DNA of 7,251 nt from Chamaesiphon sp. (GCA_026786125.1 JAJAYU010000283.1:1-7251); one strand, 5' to 3'; shown: positions 1 to 6,559, numbered from the stretch's first letter. Translations and numbers: made by a program. The notes: generated by a model from the letters alone, not told the origin.

Positions 1-752
1 GGTATACTGGCGGCGGGTTCTGGAGCGATTGTCACTGGAGTTGGTGGCCGATAGACTGGCTCGGTCGTTCGGGGGTCGGGGTTGCTGGCGATAACGGGAG
101 GCGAATTATCTCCCACTCTAGTCGCTTGCGCTGCCGTGGGGGCTGTCTCTGGAGCTTTCGACTTTGGTAGTTTCGCCGCTTCAGCTCTGGATGGCTCGGT
201 TGTTGTACCTGCGGTTGCTGGGTCTGGCTGGGATTGAGCTGCCGCCTGTGCCTGCTGCGCTTTTGCCGTGTCTAAAATTGCTTGTTGACGCTCGTTCATT
301 GCCACCTTCGATGCCATTACGCCAAATGCCGGATCTGGGGCAAAATCAGCTGTGGGAGCAGTCGTCGCGGTCGGCTCTGGACTAGCTACTGCCACCTTTT
401 CCTCCGGTTTCCCGCCAAACATCAACGCATATAGTAACCATCCAGCGATCGTCACACAACTACCTACTATCGCCAATTGAAACCACGATTCTTTGTAAAG
501 TGGTAGCTTAGTTGCTTCTGGACTAGGAATGTCCGCAGGTACTGCCGCTAATCCGCTAGCATCGAGCGGCTGCAATCCGACTAAACTCGCCATATCAATC
601 GGTGCAACTGCGGGCTTGGTTGGTAATGCTTTAACAGGATCTACTAACTGCGGGGCTGGTTGTGGAGAGACAAATTCACCATCAATGAAAGATTTTGTCG
701 GTTCTGGTGAATCTAAATTAGCCGTAGGCTCTGGAGTGGTTAAATCTGACAT
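1..752 (-). CDS. VirB10/TrbI/TraB-like T4SS protein, N-terminal part (runs off left edge)
   Basis: The frame is open from an ATG at 752 to the left edge, giving 250 complete codons with no stop, so the 3' end is missing. The protein has a proline-rich cytoplasmic segment (residues 1-90), one hydrophobic span (about 91-112, starting WFQLAIVG) and then a long Pro/Ala/Thr-rich, presumably periplasmic stretch containing a Gln/Ala-rich helical patch near residues 153-172. This bitopic plan, with a short N-terminus inside, one membrane span and a proline-rich linker, is that of VirB10/TrbI/TraB, which bridges inner and outer membranes in type IV secretion. The diagnostic C-terminal beta-barrel domain would lie outside the window, so the family call is inferred from topology and from the VirB8-like gene 75 bases upstream on the same strand. 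S/T-P-E-P/A-T motifs recur at residues 6-10, 15-19, 77-81 and 124-128. No strong ribosome binding site precedes the ATG. Another proline-rich bitopic envelope protein (TonB-like) is the main alternative. Confidence 0.6.
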   Translation of the reverse strand, partial: MSDLTTPEPTANLDSPEPTKSFIDGEFVSPQPAPQLVDPVKALPTKPAVAPIDMASLVGLQPLDASGLAAVPADIPSPEATKLPLYKESWFQLAIVGSCVTIAGWLLYALMFGGKPEEKVAVASPEPTATTAPTADFAPDPAFGVMASKVAMNERQQAILDTAKAQQAQAAAQSQPDPATAGTTTEPSRAEAAKLPKSKAPETAPTAAQATRVGDNSPPVIASNPDPRTTEPVYRPPTPVTIAPEPAASI

Positions 753-827
753 CTTATTAAAAATAATTCCGACAACACCATTGGTACGTCGGCTGAATTA
801 CAAAATTCCAGCACCCTGAAAAAATCT
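753..827 (-). other. Spacer between the VirB8-like and VirB10-like genes with two small inverted repeats
   Basis: This 75-base spacer on the leftward transcript holds two imperfect stem-loops. One has arms CCGAC (769-773) and GTCGG (788-792) enclosing a smaller ACC/GGT stem (777-779 with 783-785). The other pairs CTGAATT (793-799) with AATTCCAG (804-811), leaving one bulged C. Neither has a U-tract of the kind expected of an intrinsic terminator on the minus strand, so the two genes are probably co-transcribed. The structures might affect mRNA stability or translation of the second gene, but this is speculative. Confidence 0.3.
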
Positions 828-1700
828 TTAAGGTGTGGCAGGTGATGGCTTCACTGGAGCAGTAGAAGTTTTAGGTGCAGCTAAGTCCTGGCGTTGGAAT
901 GGTTCGAGTGCCACAATTTGCAACCCAGAAGCTCTGGAAACATCGATCGCACTTTGGAGATCGGGGGCAAATTTATCTGGTAACTTAGCCCCTAATACAG
1001 ACGTAGTGGGACTTACGGCTTCTATATAAACATCGTAATCCCAAGGAACTTCGGAAACAGGCACATCCGGTCTGGTTCTAATCAATAAATTAGCGTTGAT
1101 TTTCACTTTCCATGTTTTCCTCCCATAATTATTTGGGACGGGAATCGGTTCTTGGATGTATAGCGGCATAAAGCCGACCGTGGACGTACCTTGTAAGACT
1201 TTCAATCCGGTAATCAACGGTGCAAGGTGCTTACCTAAAAATTCCTGCCGAAAACTATTGGAAACTGCAAACGAAGATACCCATACAGGCGATGGAACTT
1301 TGAGATTGACTCCCTCCCCCGCATCAACCACAATCCCTGGATCGATTTTCGGATTTTGCCATTCAGCGGCTGTCTGCGGTAGTAAATATTGCCGCCAAGT
1401 AAATAAATCTCTGAGGGTATTTTCTGTAAATGCTTTAATTACTTCCGGCGGTCGCTCTTGTCCCTGTAATGCCCGAACATGAATTGTTTTACCGTCGATG
1501 GTTTGCACTAAAGGTGCGACTTCTTTAGCTGCCAGGGTATTAATTTTAGTAAGTGTTACTAACGAAAGTACAAAAGACATTCCCGCAAAGGTGAATATCC
1601 CTAACTGAATTAATCCCTGCTGATTTCGCGCTTTTTCTACTCGTCGATAGTCTGAACTTGGCTGAATAGCCAAAGAAGTGAATTCACTAATATCTGCCAT
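828..1700 (-). CDS. VirB8/TraE-like inner-membrane T4SS protein
   Basis: The 290-residue protein has a short cytoplasmic N-terminus (1-28, with a basic patch around RRVEKAR), one membrane span (about 29-50) and a periplasmic domain (about 60-270), ending in a Pro/Ala/Thr-rich tail (275-290). This is the plan of VirB8 and TraE, whose NTF2-like periplasmic domain nucleates the inner-membrane part of the secretion channel. The segment after the span fits the family: a beta strand with IDGKTIHVRAL (68-78), then PPEVIKAF and an amphipathic helix leading to RQYLLP (84-108), and later alternating strands such as WKVKINANLLI (197-207) and YDVYIEAV (222-229). VirB8 proteins are usually about 230-240 residues; the excess here is the C-terminal tail. 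It is first in the leftward operon. The start codon directly abuts a 14-base palindrome (1701-1714), and no clear Shine-Dalgarno sequence is present. The assignment rests on fold and topology character plus context, not on a diagnostic motif. Confidence 0.6.
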   Translation of the reverse strand: MADISEFTSLAIQPSSDYRRVEKARNQQGLIQLGIFTFAGMSFVLSLVTLTKINTLAAKEVAPLVQTIDGKTIHVRALQGQERPPEVIKAFTENTLRDLFTWRQYLLPQTAAEWQNPKIDPGIVVDAGEGVNLKVPSPVWVSSFAVSNSFRQEFLGKHLAPLITGLKVLQGTSTVGFMPLYIQEPIPVPNNYGRKTWKVKINANLLIRTRPDVPVSEVPWDYDVYIEAVSPTTSVLGAKLPDKFAPDLQSAIDVSRASGLQIVALEPFQRQDLAAPKTSTAPVKPSPATP

Positions 1701-1714
1701 CTAATTATAATTAG
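1701..1714. repeat. 14-base perfect palindrome at the VirB8-like start codon
   Basis: CTAATTATAATTAG equals its own reverse complement and lies immediately 5' of the leftward ATG, over the position where a ribosome binding site would be. It could be the operator of a dimeric repressor or simply AT-rich leader sequence. The symmetry is directly visible; the function is inferred. Confidence 0.4.
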
Positions 1715-1813
1715 CCCAATCTATCACTCCGTTATATCTGCTAAATCTGCTCTGTTCAATCCGCCAAACTACTCGATATTCCAAAATTAGAGTCGATTTA
1801 ATCCAGTCTTTTT

Positions 1814-1829
1814 GCTCATGAGAATGAGC
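1814..1829. repeat. Inverted repeat GCTCAT-GAGA-ATGAGC
   Basis: Two perfect 6-base arms are separated by 4 bases, near the centre of the divergent spacer. As DNA it suits a dimeric regulator; as RNA it would form a small hairpin. It has no U-tract, so it is unlikely to be a terminator. Confidence 0.4.
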
Positions 1830-1854
1830 GATATTAATTGATATAACAAGGTAA

Positions 1855-1864
1855 CTAGATCTAG
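1855..1864. repeat. 10-base palindrome CTAGATCTAG
   Basis: This perfect palindrome begins 34 bases upstream of the rightward start codon (1889), a typical position for a repressor operator overlapping a promoter or transcript start. Palindromes of this length do occur by chance, so the call is weak by itself and draws support only from the neighbouring symmetric elements. Confidence 0.3.
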
Positions 1865-1888
1865 CTCCATCTTCGATCGAGTGCACGA

Positions 1889-2644
1889 ATGTCAAAAATG
1901 AAATTTGCTAAATCTTCTGCAATTACGGCGGGACTATTAGCCTGTCTAGCCGTTGCCCTACAACCAGTTCGAGCCGAAGACAAAATTATTACCCGTACTT
2001 ATACAATGCCCCAGTCGGCTGTTTTGCCGATCGAACTCCGTCCTGGGCTAGGCGTTAATTTAATCTATGAAGGTGTGAACCAGACGATCGAAACGATTTT
2101 CCTTGATAATATGAGCTTCGTTTCGATGAACCATAATGGTTGCATCGAAAAAGGTTGTCCGCCAAATTCTTCGCCCACAGTAGTTCATTTAAGTTTGATC
2201 GATAAGATCGACCTAGCTGGAGTAATTGGGGTCAACAAACAAGCTGGGAAAAAATCGCTACTCACCATCTTAGCTAAAGATGAAAAAGGGCAACGATTTT
2301 CATACGTTTTTGTCATTCGCTATCTCCCCGCAAATAGTCCAAAAGTTCACGTTGCAACGATTAATTTCGTCCAAAAGACTCCAGCATTCACGCCGCCAAC
2401 AGTTGCCGCCACTCCAAAACCGCCCGATCCGAGTATTGAATCTCGCCAAACTGCTAAATACCTATTTGCCGGACTCAAAAAAGCGATCGATCGCGGCGAA
2501 CTCAAAGATCGAGACACGATCGCCAAAATCAATAAATACATCATTGCGGTTCACCAAGGGGCGCGGTTCGATTCGGCACCCAGCTTTGGATTAGACCTGA
2601 ATTTAATCGCCCGTCTAGCCAGCCTCGGTACCTCTGAACTATGA
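1889..2644 (+). CDS. VirB9/TraK-like exported T4SS protein
   Basis: The 251-residue protein has a signal peptide (basic MSKMKFAK, hydrophobic core 9-24, likely cleavage after VRA at 29). A beta-rich domain follows (about 34-147), opening with TRTYTMPQSAVLPIELRPG and closing with RFSYVFVIRYL, as in the N-terminal domain of VirB9/TraK outer-membrane complex proteins. A proline-rich linker (163-181) leads to a mostly helical C-terminus (186-251). VirB9 usually ends in a beta domain that binds VirB7 and VirB10; none is evident here, which is odd. C85 and C90 form a close pair that may make a disulfide. LLAC at 16-19 weakly resembles a lipobox, so a lipoprotein is possible, but the hydrophobic stretch continues past the cysteine, favouring ordinary signal peptidase cleavage. 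The ATG at 1898 is an alternative start; neither start has a good ribosome binding site. It is first in the rightward operon and its stop overlaps the next start. The family call is inferred. Confidence 0.5.
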   Translation: MSKMKFAKSSAITAGLLACLAVALQPVRAEDKIITRTYTMPQSAVLPIELRPGLGVNLIYEGVNQTIETIFLDNMSFVSMNHNGCIEKGCPPNSSPTVVHLSLIDKIDLAGVIGVNKQAGKKSLLTILAKDEKGQRFSYVFVIRYLPANSPKVHVATINFVQKTPAFTPPTVAATPKPPDPSIESRQTAKYLFAGLKKAIDRGELKDRDTIAKINKYIIAVHQGARFDSAPSFGLDLNLIARLASLGTSEL

Positions 2645-3774
2645 ACCATCGCACTGAAGTCTTAATTTCCAAATTTACGTTTTATGCGATCGCTGCATTT
2701 GGAGCCGTGATGTTCTTTGCTAGCAAAAGCGTGGCTCAAACAGCGAATCCCCTGCCAAGTATATTAAGTCGCCTCACTGTTAACTCGATGGCAGGATCGA
2801 ATGAAGCCATCAACACGAGAATTCCAGCTCAAGCACAGTCGATGTTTGGTGGATTGAGTCAAGTCAACTGTGCCAAGGGTCGAGCGCCAGCAAGTTGCCT
2901 GCCCGTCGGATTTCTAGATCAAGCTTTCGGGATCGGGCAATTTACCCCAGCATCAGCCGCAGCAGCGGTAGGTAAGTCGTTAACCGGACGAGAAACATTA
3001 GCCCAGGCAACTCCTTGGTTGGGACAGATTAAAGTCAGCGACGCACTAGCTGCCAACCCCCAATTACGGAACTTACTTCCTGCCAGTGCGTTTGGTGGGA
3101 GTCAGCTTAAAAGTAGCGTAGCTAATTTACAATTTGGCAGCATCGTAGATCTCACCACAGCCAAGCTAAATCGAGTACCGAGTCTAGCGAATACGGCAAT
3201 TAATAAGTTTCAGGGTTATCAAAAATTGATGACCGATACGATCCCAAATGTGGGCAACATTGCGCTCTCTAAGATGCCCAAAGTCAACGTTCCAGCGGGA
3301 ATGGCAATCCTCAAAATGGATGCAGTGCGGACGAAGGAACGGAACGTGCGTCACATGGTAATGTCGGGTTCCGATCTGGAAACTAGCAAAGAGTGCTTAA
3401 CCAATTGTGACTACATCGAAACGATGCCGATTGTTGGTTTACCTTACTTACGCGGTGCGAGAATTATTTCCGGCGACAGTCTTCAAGTACGGGGCGGACA
3501 TGGGTTATTGGCATGGGTAAACGGTGGCAAAGAGCCAACTGGCATCCATTTTATCGGTGACACCAAATTAGTGATTCGGAATGTCAATGCCAAGAGTGGC
3601 AGAGCGACAGTAAATCTCAACTTTCGGGGTTGTTATTACTTCTTCGGACAACACTGTACCCCATATTTTGTCGGTTTTCCATTATGGCAGCTCTCGGAGA
3701 AATACCCGACCTTACCATTATTTACTGACGATGCAAACGTCTCGCGGGTAATTCGCCTCACTCGACCAAATTAA
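2641..3774 (+). CDS. Exported six-cysteine protein of unknown function in the T4SS operon
   Basis: I do not recognise this 377-residue protein. It starts with a signal peptide (hydrophobic core 12-27, likely cleavage after SVA at 32, before QTANP), so the mature protein should be periplasmic or outer-membrane associated. The mature part has an Ala/Leu/Ser-rich, probably helical region (about 35-220) and a beta-rich C-terminal region (about 225-372). Six cysteines lie in three close pairs, C77/C86, C242/C246 and C321/C329, which suggests three local disulfides formed after export. The start codon overlaps the stop of the VirB9-like gene (ATGA, 2641-2644) and the coupling-protein gene begins 8 bases after its stop, so it is almost certainly translated as part of the same operon. 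A part in the outer-membrane complex, pilus assembly or mating-pair stabilisation is plausible from context and from cysteine-rich F-type parallels such as TraU and TraN, but no homology to those is visible. Confidence 0.75.
   Translation: MNHRTEVLISKFTFYAIAAFGAVMFFASKSVAQTANPLPSILSRLTVNSMAGSNEAINTRIPAQAQSMFGGLSQVNCAKGRAPASCLPVGFLDQAFGIGQFTPASAAAAVGKSLTGRETLAQATPWLGQIKVSDALAANPQLRNLLPASAFGGSQLKSSVANLQFGSIVDLTTAKLNRVPSLANTAINKFQGYQKLMTDTIPNVGNIALSKMPKVNVPAGMAILKMDAVRTKERNVRHMVMSGSDLETSKECLTNCDYIETMPIVGLPYLRGARIISGDSLQVRGGHGLLAWVNGGKEPTGIHFIGDTKLVIRNVNAKSGRATVNLNFRGCYYFFGQHCTPYFVGFPLWQLSEKYPTLPLFTDDANVSRVIRLTRPN
2686..2693. repeat. HIP1 octamer GCGATCGC
   Basis: This is a perfect copy of the highly iterated palindrome typical of many cyanobacterial genomes, lying in the signal-peptide region of the six-cysteine protein gene. 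It is used here as evidence of host lineage, not as a functional site. Confidence 0.85.
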
Positions 3775-3782
3775 AGATCGCT

Positions 3783-6017
3783 ATGACAAAACCTTACAAT
3801 TCAACAGTAAACCCCGTCGCTCATCCAGGCGTAGCACATCCACCAGTTAAATCACCGCTCGAAGAGATCGGCGGAACGAACGGATTGCTGATGCTCGGTT
3901 TAATCGGCATCATTTGTTTCGCCGCAGCGACTAAGCCCAAAACCAGCAAGCAAGGTAGATCCTATTGGGGTGGTAAAGCCCAGCTAAATTCTGCCCGCAG
4001 GATCGGGCGCAAGCAGATTCCCGCTTATAACGGTAAAAAATCGATCGGGCCAATTAGCCTCAGAACATTTCAAGCCGATGCCCAGTATACCAAGCCAAAT
4101 CCATTTTGCTTGTACATCGGCACTCCCGACGAAATTTACAGTGCCCATCAACAAAAATTCTACGCCCAGCTCGAACCCCAACTTGCCGCAATTACCGCCC
4201 AATTTGGGGCAGAAGCTGCCGAAAAAGTAGCCGCCACATACCGCCCTAAGCGAAAGAACCCATTTAAAACCAACACCACCCTGTACTGCCCTTCTGCCGA
4301 ACAGTCTGTGGCAGTTTTAGGCGCATCAGGCTACGGGAAATCCCGATACGTGATGAATCCGTTAATCCGCTCCGCCTTAGATCAAGGTGTGGCGGTCAAT
4401 GTCGTCGATGCTAAATATCCCGACCAAACCAAAGAAATTGCCGGATATGCCGCCCAGCGGGGTTATAAAGTCCAGATTATTGCTCCGACTTATGCCGAAA
4501 GTGGCACCCTCAATCCCTACATCTTCGTCCAAAATTCCAGCGATTCGCCAGGTGCCCAACAACTAAGTACCACACTGTCGAAAAATTTATCGATGGGAGA
4601 TGCTACAGCTAATGGCTTCTTCGAGGATGCCGGAGCCACGGTCTTCGAGTCATCGATCCTCACTGCCAAATGGCTGGCTGAAGATCCCCTCGCTATTTCC
4701 ATGACCCGGCGGATCTGGCAACTTAAACCAGATGACCCCCTCCCGCCGATCTCCGACTTACTGGCATCTGCGGCAATCCATAATTTACCCGAACTCAGCA
4801 ATCGGATGCGGTTTGCCAGACAGCGACTCAATCCCTGGAATTATCAGTCCTTCGTCCAGCTCATCAATACCGGATCTGGCGATGCTGGCAAGAAAAACGT
4901 CACCGAGGCGGGTATTCTCGGTAACGCCCAAAAAATGATTAACAAGCTAGTCAAACTTGCGGTCATTCCCAGTATCTGTGGCGAATCGGATCTCGAAATT
5001 AACATCGATGGCGCAAATGCCAAAACCCTGACCATCTTCGGCTTGAACCAAGATTATCGAACGGTTGCCGCACCAATCTTATCCGCAACCCTAGATTTAT
5101 TTGTCAGCTATAACCTTGCCAATAGCCGCCAACGGAAAACCCCATTCGCTACCTTCATCGACGAATTACCCCTGTTCTACCTCGAAAATCTTGCCACCTG
5201 GCTAGCTCTATATCGCTCGGCGGGATCGTCAATTTCGATTGCCTTCCAAACTTTCGTGCAACTGAGCGAAATTTATGGGGAAAACCGCGCTAAGACAATT
5301 GCCGCTAACTGTGCGACCACATTTTGGCTCAACCCCCAAGATGTAGCTATGGCTCAAAACTACAGCGATTATCTCGGCACGATTTCTCACACTTATTACA
5401 CCACCAGTTATACCAGGCAAAAAGGTGGTAACAGTACCACTCGCACCCAAAATATCACCGAAGTCCCGTTAATGGAAACAGCCGAATTCCTGCGGATGGC
5501 TCCAGGGCAAGCGGTGATGTATTCCCCTGGCTATCAAAATTCCCGTAAGAAAGAAAGTTCGATCCCCATGCGGCTAGATATCCAAATCCCCGAACGAGAT
5601 TTCATCGAATCTCAAAAATCTTGTGAGGTGTGGGAGACAATGCGGGCTGCCCGCCAAAAACCCATTGATGAAGCTAAAATCACCCGCGAGTTTAACTTGC
5701 GCTACCAACTGCTGGATGAGTTGCTACCCCTCCCTCCCACCAAAACCAGTTACCCACTCAAACACCTAGTAACCCGCCTCTGCAAACGTAACTATACCGA
5801 CGCTGACTACCAAGATGTAAATCAAACCATCGACCTCGAACAACTCGTCGGAGTCCCCGATAGCTGGAAAGACCCTAATTCCCCCGAAGATGCACCGACA
5901 GTCAAATTGCCGACAGATCCCAAAAACCTCGATCTCATGTGCATCCTCGTCCAATCCACAGGCTACAAAATCCACCCTTGTGCCCCAACTCCAGTTCAAG
6001 CTCCCGCTTTAGTCTAA
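3783..6017 (+). CDS. VirD4/TraG/TraD-type T4SS coupling protein (conjugative DNA-transfer ATPase)
   Basis: This 744-residue ATPase couples the relaxase-DNA complex to the secretion channel at the inner membrane. One hydrophobic span is visible (about 33-49), followed by the family's YWGGKAQLNSARR-type juxtamembrane segment. Walker A is GASGYGKS (180-187) and Walker B is TFIDEL (457-462, with D460 and E461). Then come YRSAGSSISIAFQ, ending at Q489, and the QLSEIYGE and NPQD (517-520) segments and the APGQAVMYSPG segment characteristic of VirD4/TraG/TraD motors. A helical insertion between the Walker motifs (roughly 300-400) corresponds to the all-alpha domain that contacts DNA or relaxosome. 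Most relatives have two N-terminal spans; only one is obvious here. A C-terminal extension of about 130 residues (from roughly 614) follows the motor domain and may recognise substrate. The gene starts 8 bases after the previous stop, and the next ATG follows its own stop by 5 bases. The 3' third is strongly C-rich and G-poor on the coding strand. Confidence 0.95.
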   Translation: MTKPYNSTVNPVAHPGVAHPPVKSPLEEIGGTNGLLMLGLIGIICFAAATKPKTSKQGRSYWGGKAQLNSARRIGRKQIPAYNGKKSIGPISLRTFQADAQYTKPNPFCLYIGTPDEIYSAHQQKFYAQLEPQLAAITAQFGAEAAEKVAATYRPKRKNPFKTNTTLYCPSAEQSVAVLGASGYGKSRYVMNPLIRSALDQGVAVNVVDAKYPDQTKEIAGYAAQRGYKVQIIAPTYAESGTLNPYIFVQNSSDSPGAQQLSTTLSKNLSMGDATANGFFEDAGATVFESSILTAKWLAEDPLAISMTRRIWQLKPDDPLPPISDLLASAAIHNLPELSNRMRFARQRLNPWNYQSFVQLINTGSGDAGKKNVTEAGILGNAQKMINKLVKLAVIPSICGESDLEINIDGANAKTLTIFGLNQDYRTVAAPILSATLDLFVSYNLANSRQRKTPFATFIDELPLFYLENLATWLALYRSAGSSISIAFQTFVQLSEIYGENRAKTIAANCATTFWLNPQDVAMAQNYSDYLGTISHTYYTTSYTRQKGGNSTTRTQNITEVPLMETAEFLRMAPGQAVMYSPGYQNSRKKESSIPMRLDIQIPERDFIESQKSCEVWETMRAARQKPIDEAKITREFNLRYQLLDELLPLPPTKTSYPLKHLVTRLCKRNYTDADYQDVNQTIDLEQLVGVPDSWKDPNSPEDAPTVKLPTDPKNLDLMCILVQSTGYKIHPCAPTPVQAPALV

Positions 6018-6022
6018 ACATC

Positions 6023-6493
6023 ATGCAAGTCATCAACAACCGAGTCCAGACCGCCGCTGACATCCAAATCCAAGTCGATCTAGCTCATTGGCAAGGACAG
6101 ATCGACAGATTACCCGATACGATCGAACTCCGCAATGAATACGGACGGATGTGGCGGATCGATCGCGGACGCGGTTATGCCGATATCATCGCCGATCTCG
6201 ACTATGAATATCATCTCTATTATCTAGACGACAGGCTTGCCCTAGTCGAATATCGGGGGCAAATAACCTTCAACAACATCACCCCAGAGTTAGAACTGGC
6301 AATGCTTGAGGGCAAACACCATCAACAGTGGACGATGCCCGAAATTCAACCACAGCCAAGCAAACCACCAGCCCAATTAGATCGATCTCATGACGATCTC
6401 TACAGTATTTTACCAAGCGGCAAACGTGGCTTGACCGCAGCAAATCTTCAACTTTTAGTTGCCCGTCAACGGGCAATTCAAATCTTAGCCTGA
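6023..6493 (+). CDS. Small protein of unknown function downstream of the coupling protein
   Basis: I do not recognise this 156-residue protein. It has no signal peptide or membrane span, so it is probably cytoplasmic. Residues 1-90 look like a compact alpha/beta domain rich in charged and aromatic residues (a helix around IQIQVDLAHWQGQIDRL, then strands around GRMWRIDRG, YEYHLYYLDD and RLALVEYRGQITF). A proline-rich linker (about 106-118) leads to a short helical tail ending in ARQRAIQILA. I chose the ATG at 6023, five bases after the coupling-protein stop, over an in-frame ATG at 5939 that would overlap that gene by 79 bases. No ribosome binding site is seen, so translational coupling is likely. 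By position it could be an accessory of the coupling protein or relaxosome, but nothing in the sequence proves this. Confidence 0.75.
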   Translation: MQVINNRVQTAADIQIQVDLAHWQGQIDRLPDTIELRNEYGRMWRIDRGRGYADIIADLDYEYHLYYLDDRLALVEYRGQITFNNITPELELAMLEGKHHQQWTMPEIQPQPSKPPAQLDRSHDDLYSILPSGKRGLTAANLQLLVARQRAIQILA

Positions 6494-6545
6494 GTCAAAT
6501 TATTTCGAGGCTTGCACGTCATCCAACGACGATCGAATTTTTATT

Positions 6546-6550
6546 AAGAG
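6546..6550 (+). promoter_or_regulatory. Shine-Dalgarno-like AAGAG before the GTG start
   Basis: AAGAG ends 9 bases before the GTG at 6560. It helps decide that start, because an in-frame TAA at 6545-6547 rules out anything further upstream and no ATG lies between. It is the best ribosome binding site of any gene in the window. Confidence 0.5.
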
Positions 6551-6559
6551 ATATTAACC

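Larger units (their letters stand above)
1701..1888. promoter_or_regulatory. Divergent intergenic control region
   Basis: These 188 AT-rich bases separate the start codons of the leftward (1700) and rightward (1889) operons, so they must hold promoters for both unless transcripts enter from elsewhere. Three symmetric elements are present: a 14-base palindrome touching the leftward start codon, a 6-base inverted repeat with a 4-base spacer at 1814-1829, and a 10-base palindrome at 1855-1864. AT-rich, -10-like hexamers occur (for example TATAAC at 1842-1847), but none has a well-spaced -35 box, so no promoter is assigned individually. Confidence 0.55.

Noticed and set aside
529..819. Plus-strand open frame of 96 codons
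   Set aside because: It lies antisense to the VirB10-like gene, and its composition (Gly/Ser/Thr/Ala-rich, no domain) is what the opposite strand of a proline-rich gene gives.
1156..1482. Plus-strand cysteine-containing open frame of 108 codons
   Set aside because: It is fully antisense to the VirB8-like gene and has no supporting signal.
1701..1895. Minus-strand 64-codon frame with a TTG start that ends in TAG directly abutting the VirB8-like ATG
   Set aside because: Its TTG start overlaps the divergent gene, it shows no signal peptide, lipobox or domain, and it has no ribosome binding site. The abutting stop and start is suggestive of a coupled leader, but the region reads better as a divergent promoter spacer.
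1890..1895. TTGACA on the minus strand (a perfect -35 hexamer) at the rightward start codon
   Set aside because: No -10-like hexamer lies 16-18 bases downstream on that strand; the sequence there is AGATGG or similar.
5939..6022. Longer N-terminus for the 156-residue protein, starting at the ATG at 5939
   Set aside because: It would overlap the coupling-protein gene by 79 bases and add a Ser/Pro-rich low-complexity peptide. The ATG at 6023, just after that gene's stop, is the better start.
6494..6559. Possible terminator or promoter in the 66-base gap before the GTG gene
   Set aside because: The T-rich run at 6538-6545 has no stable GC-rich stem before it, and no paired -35/-10 boxes are visible.
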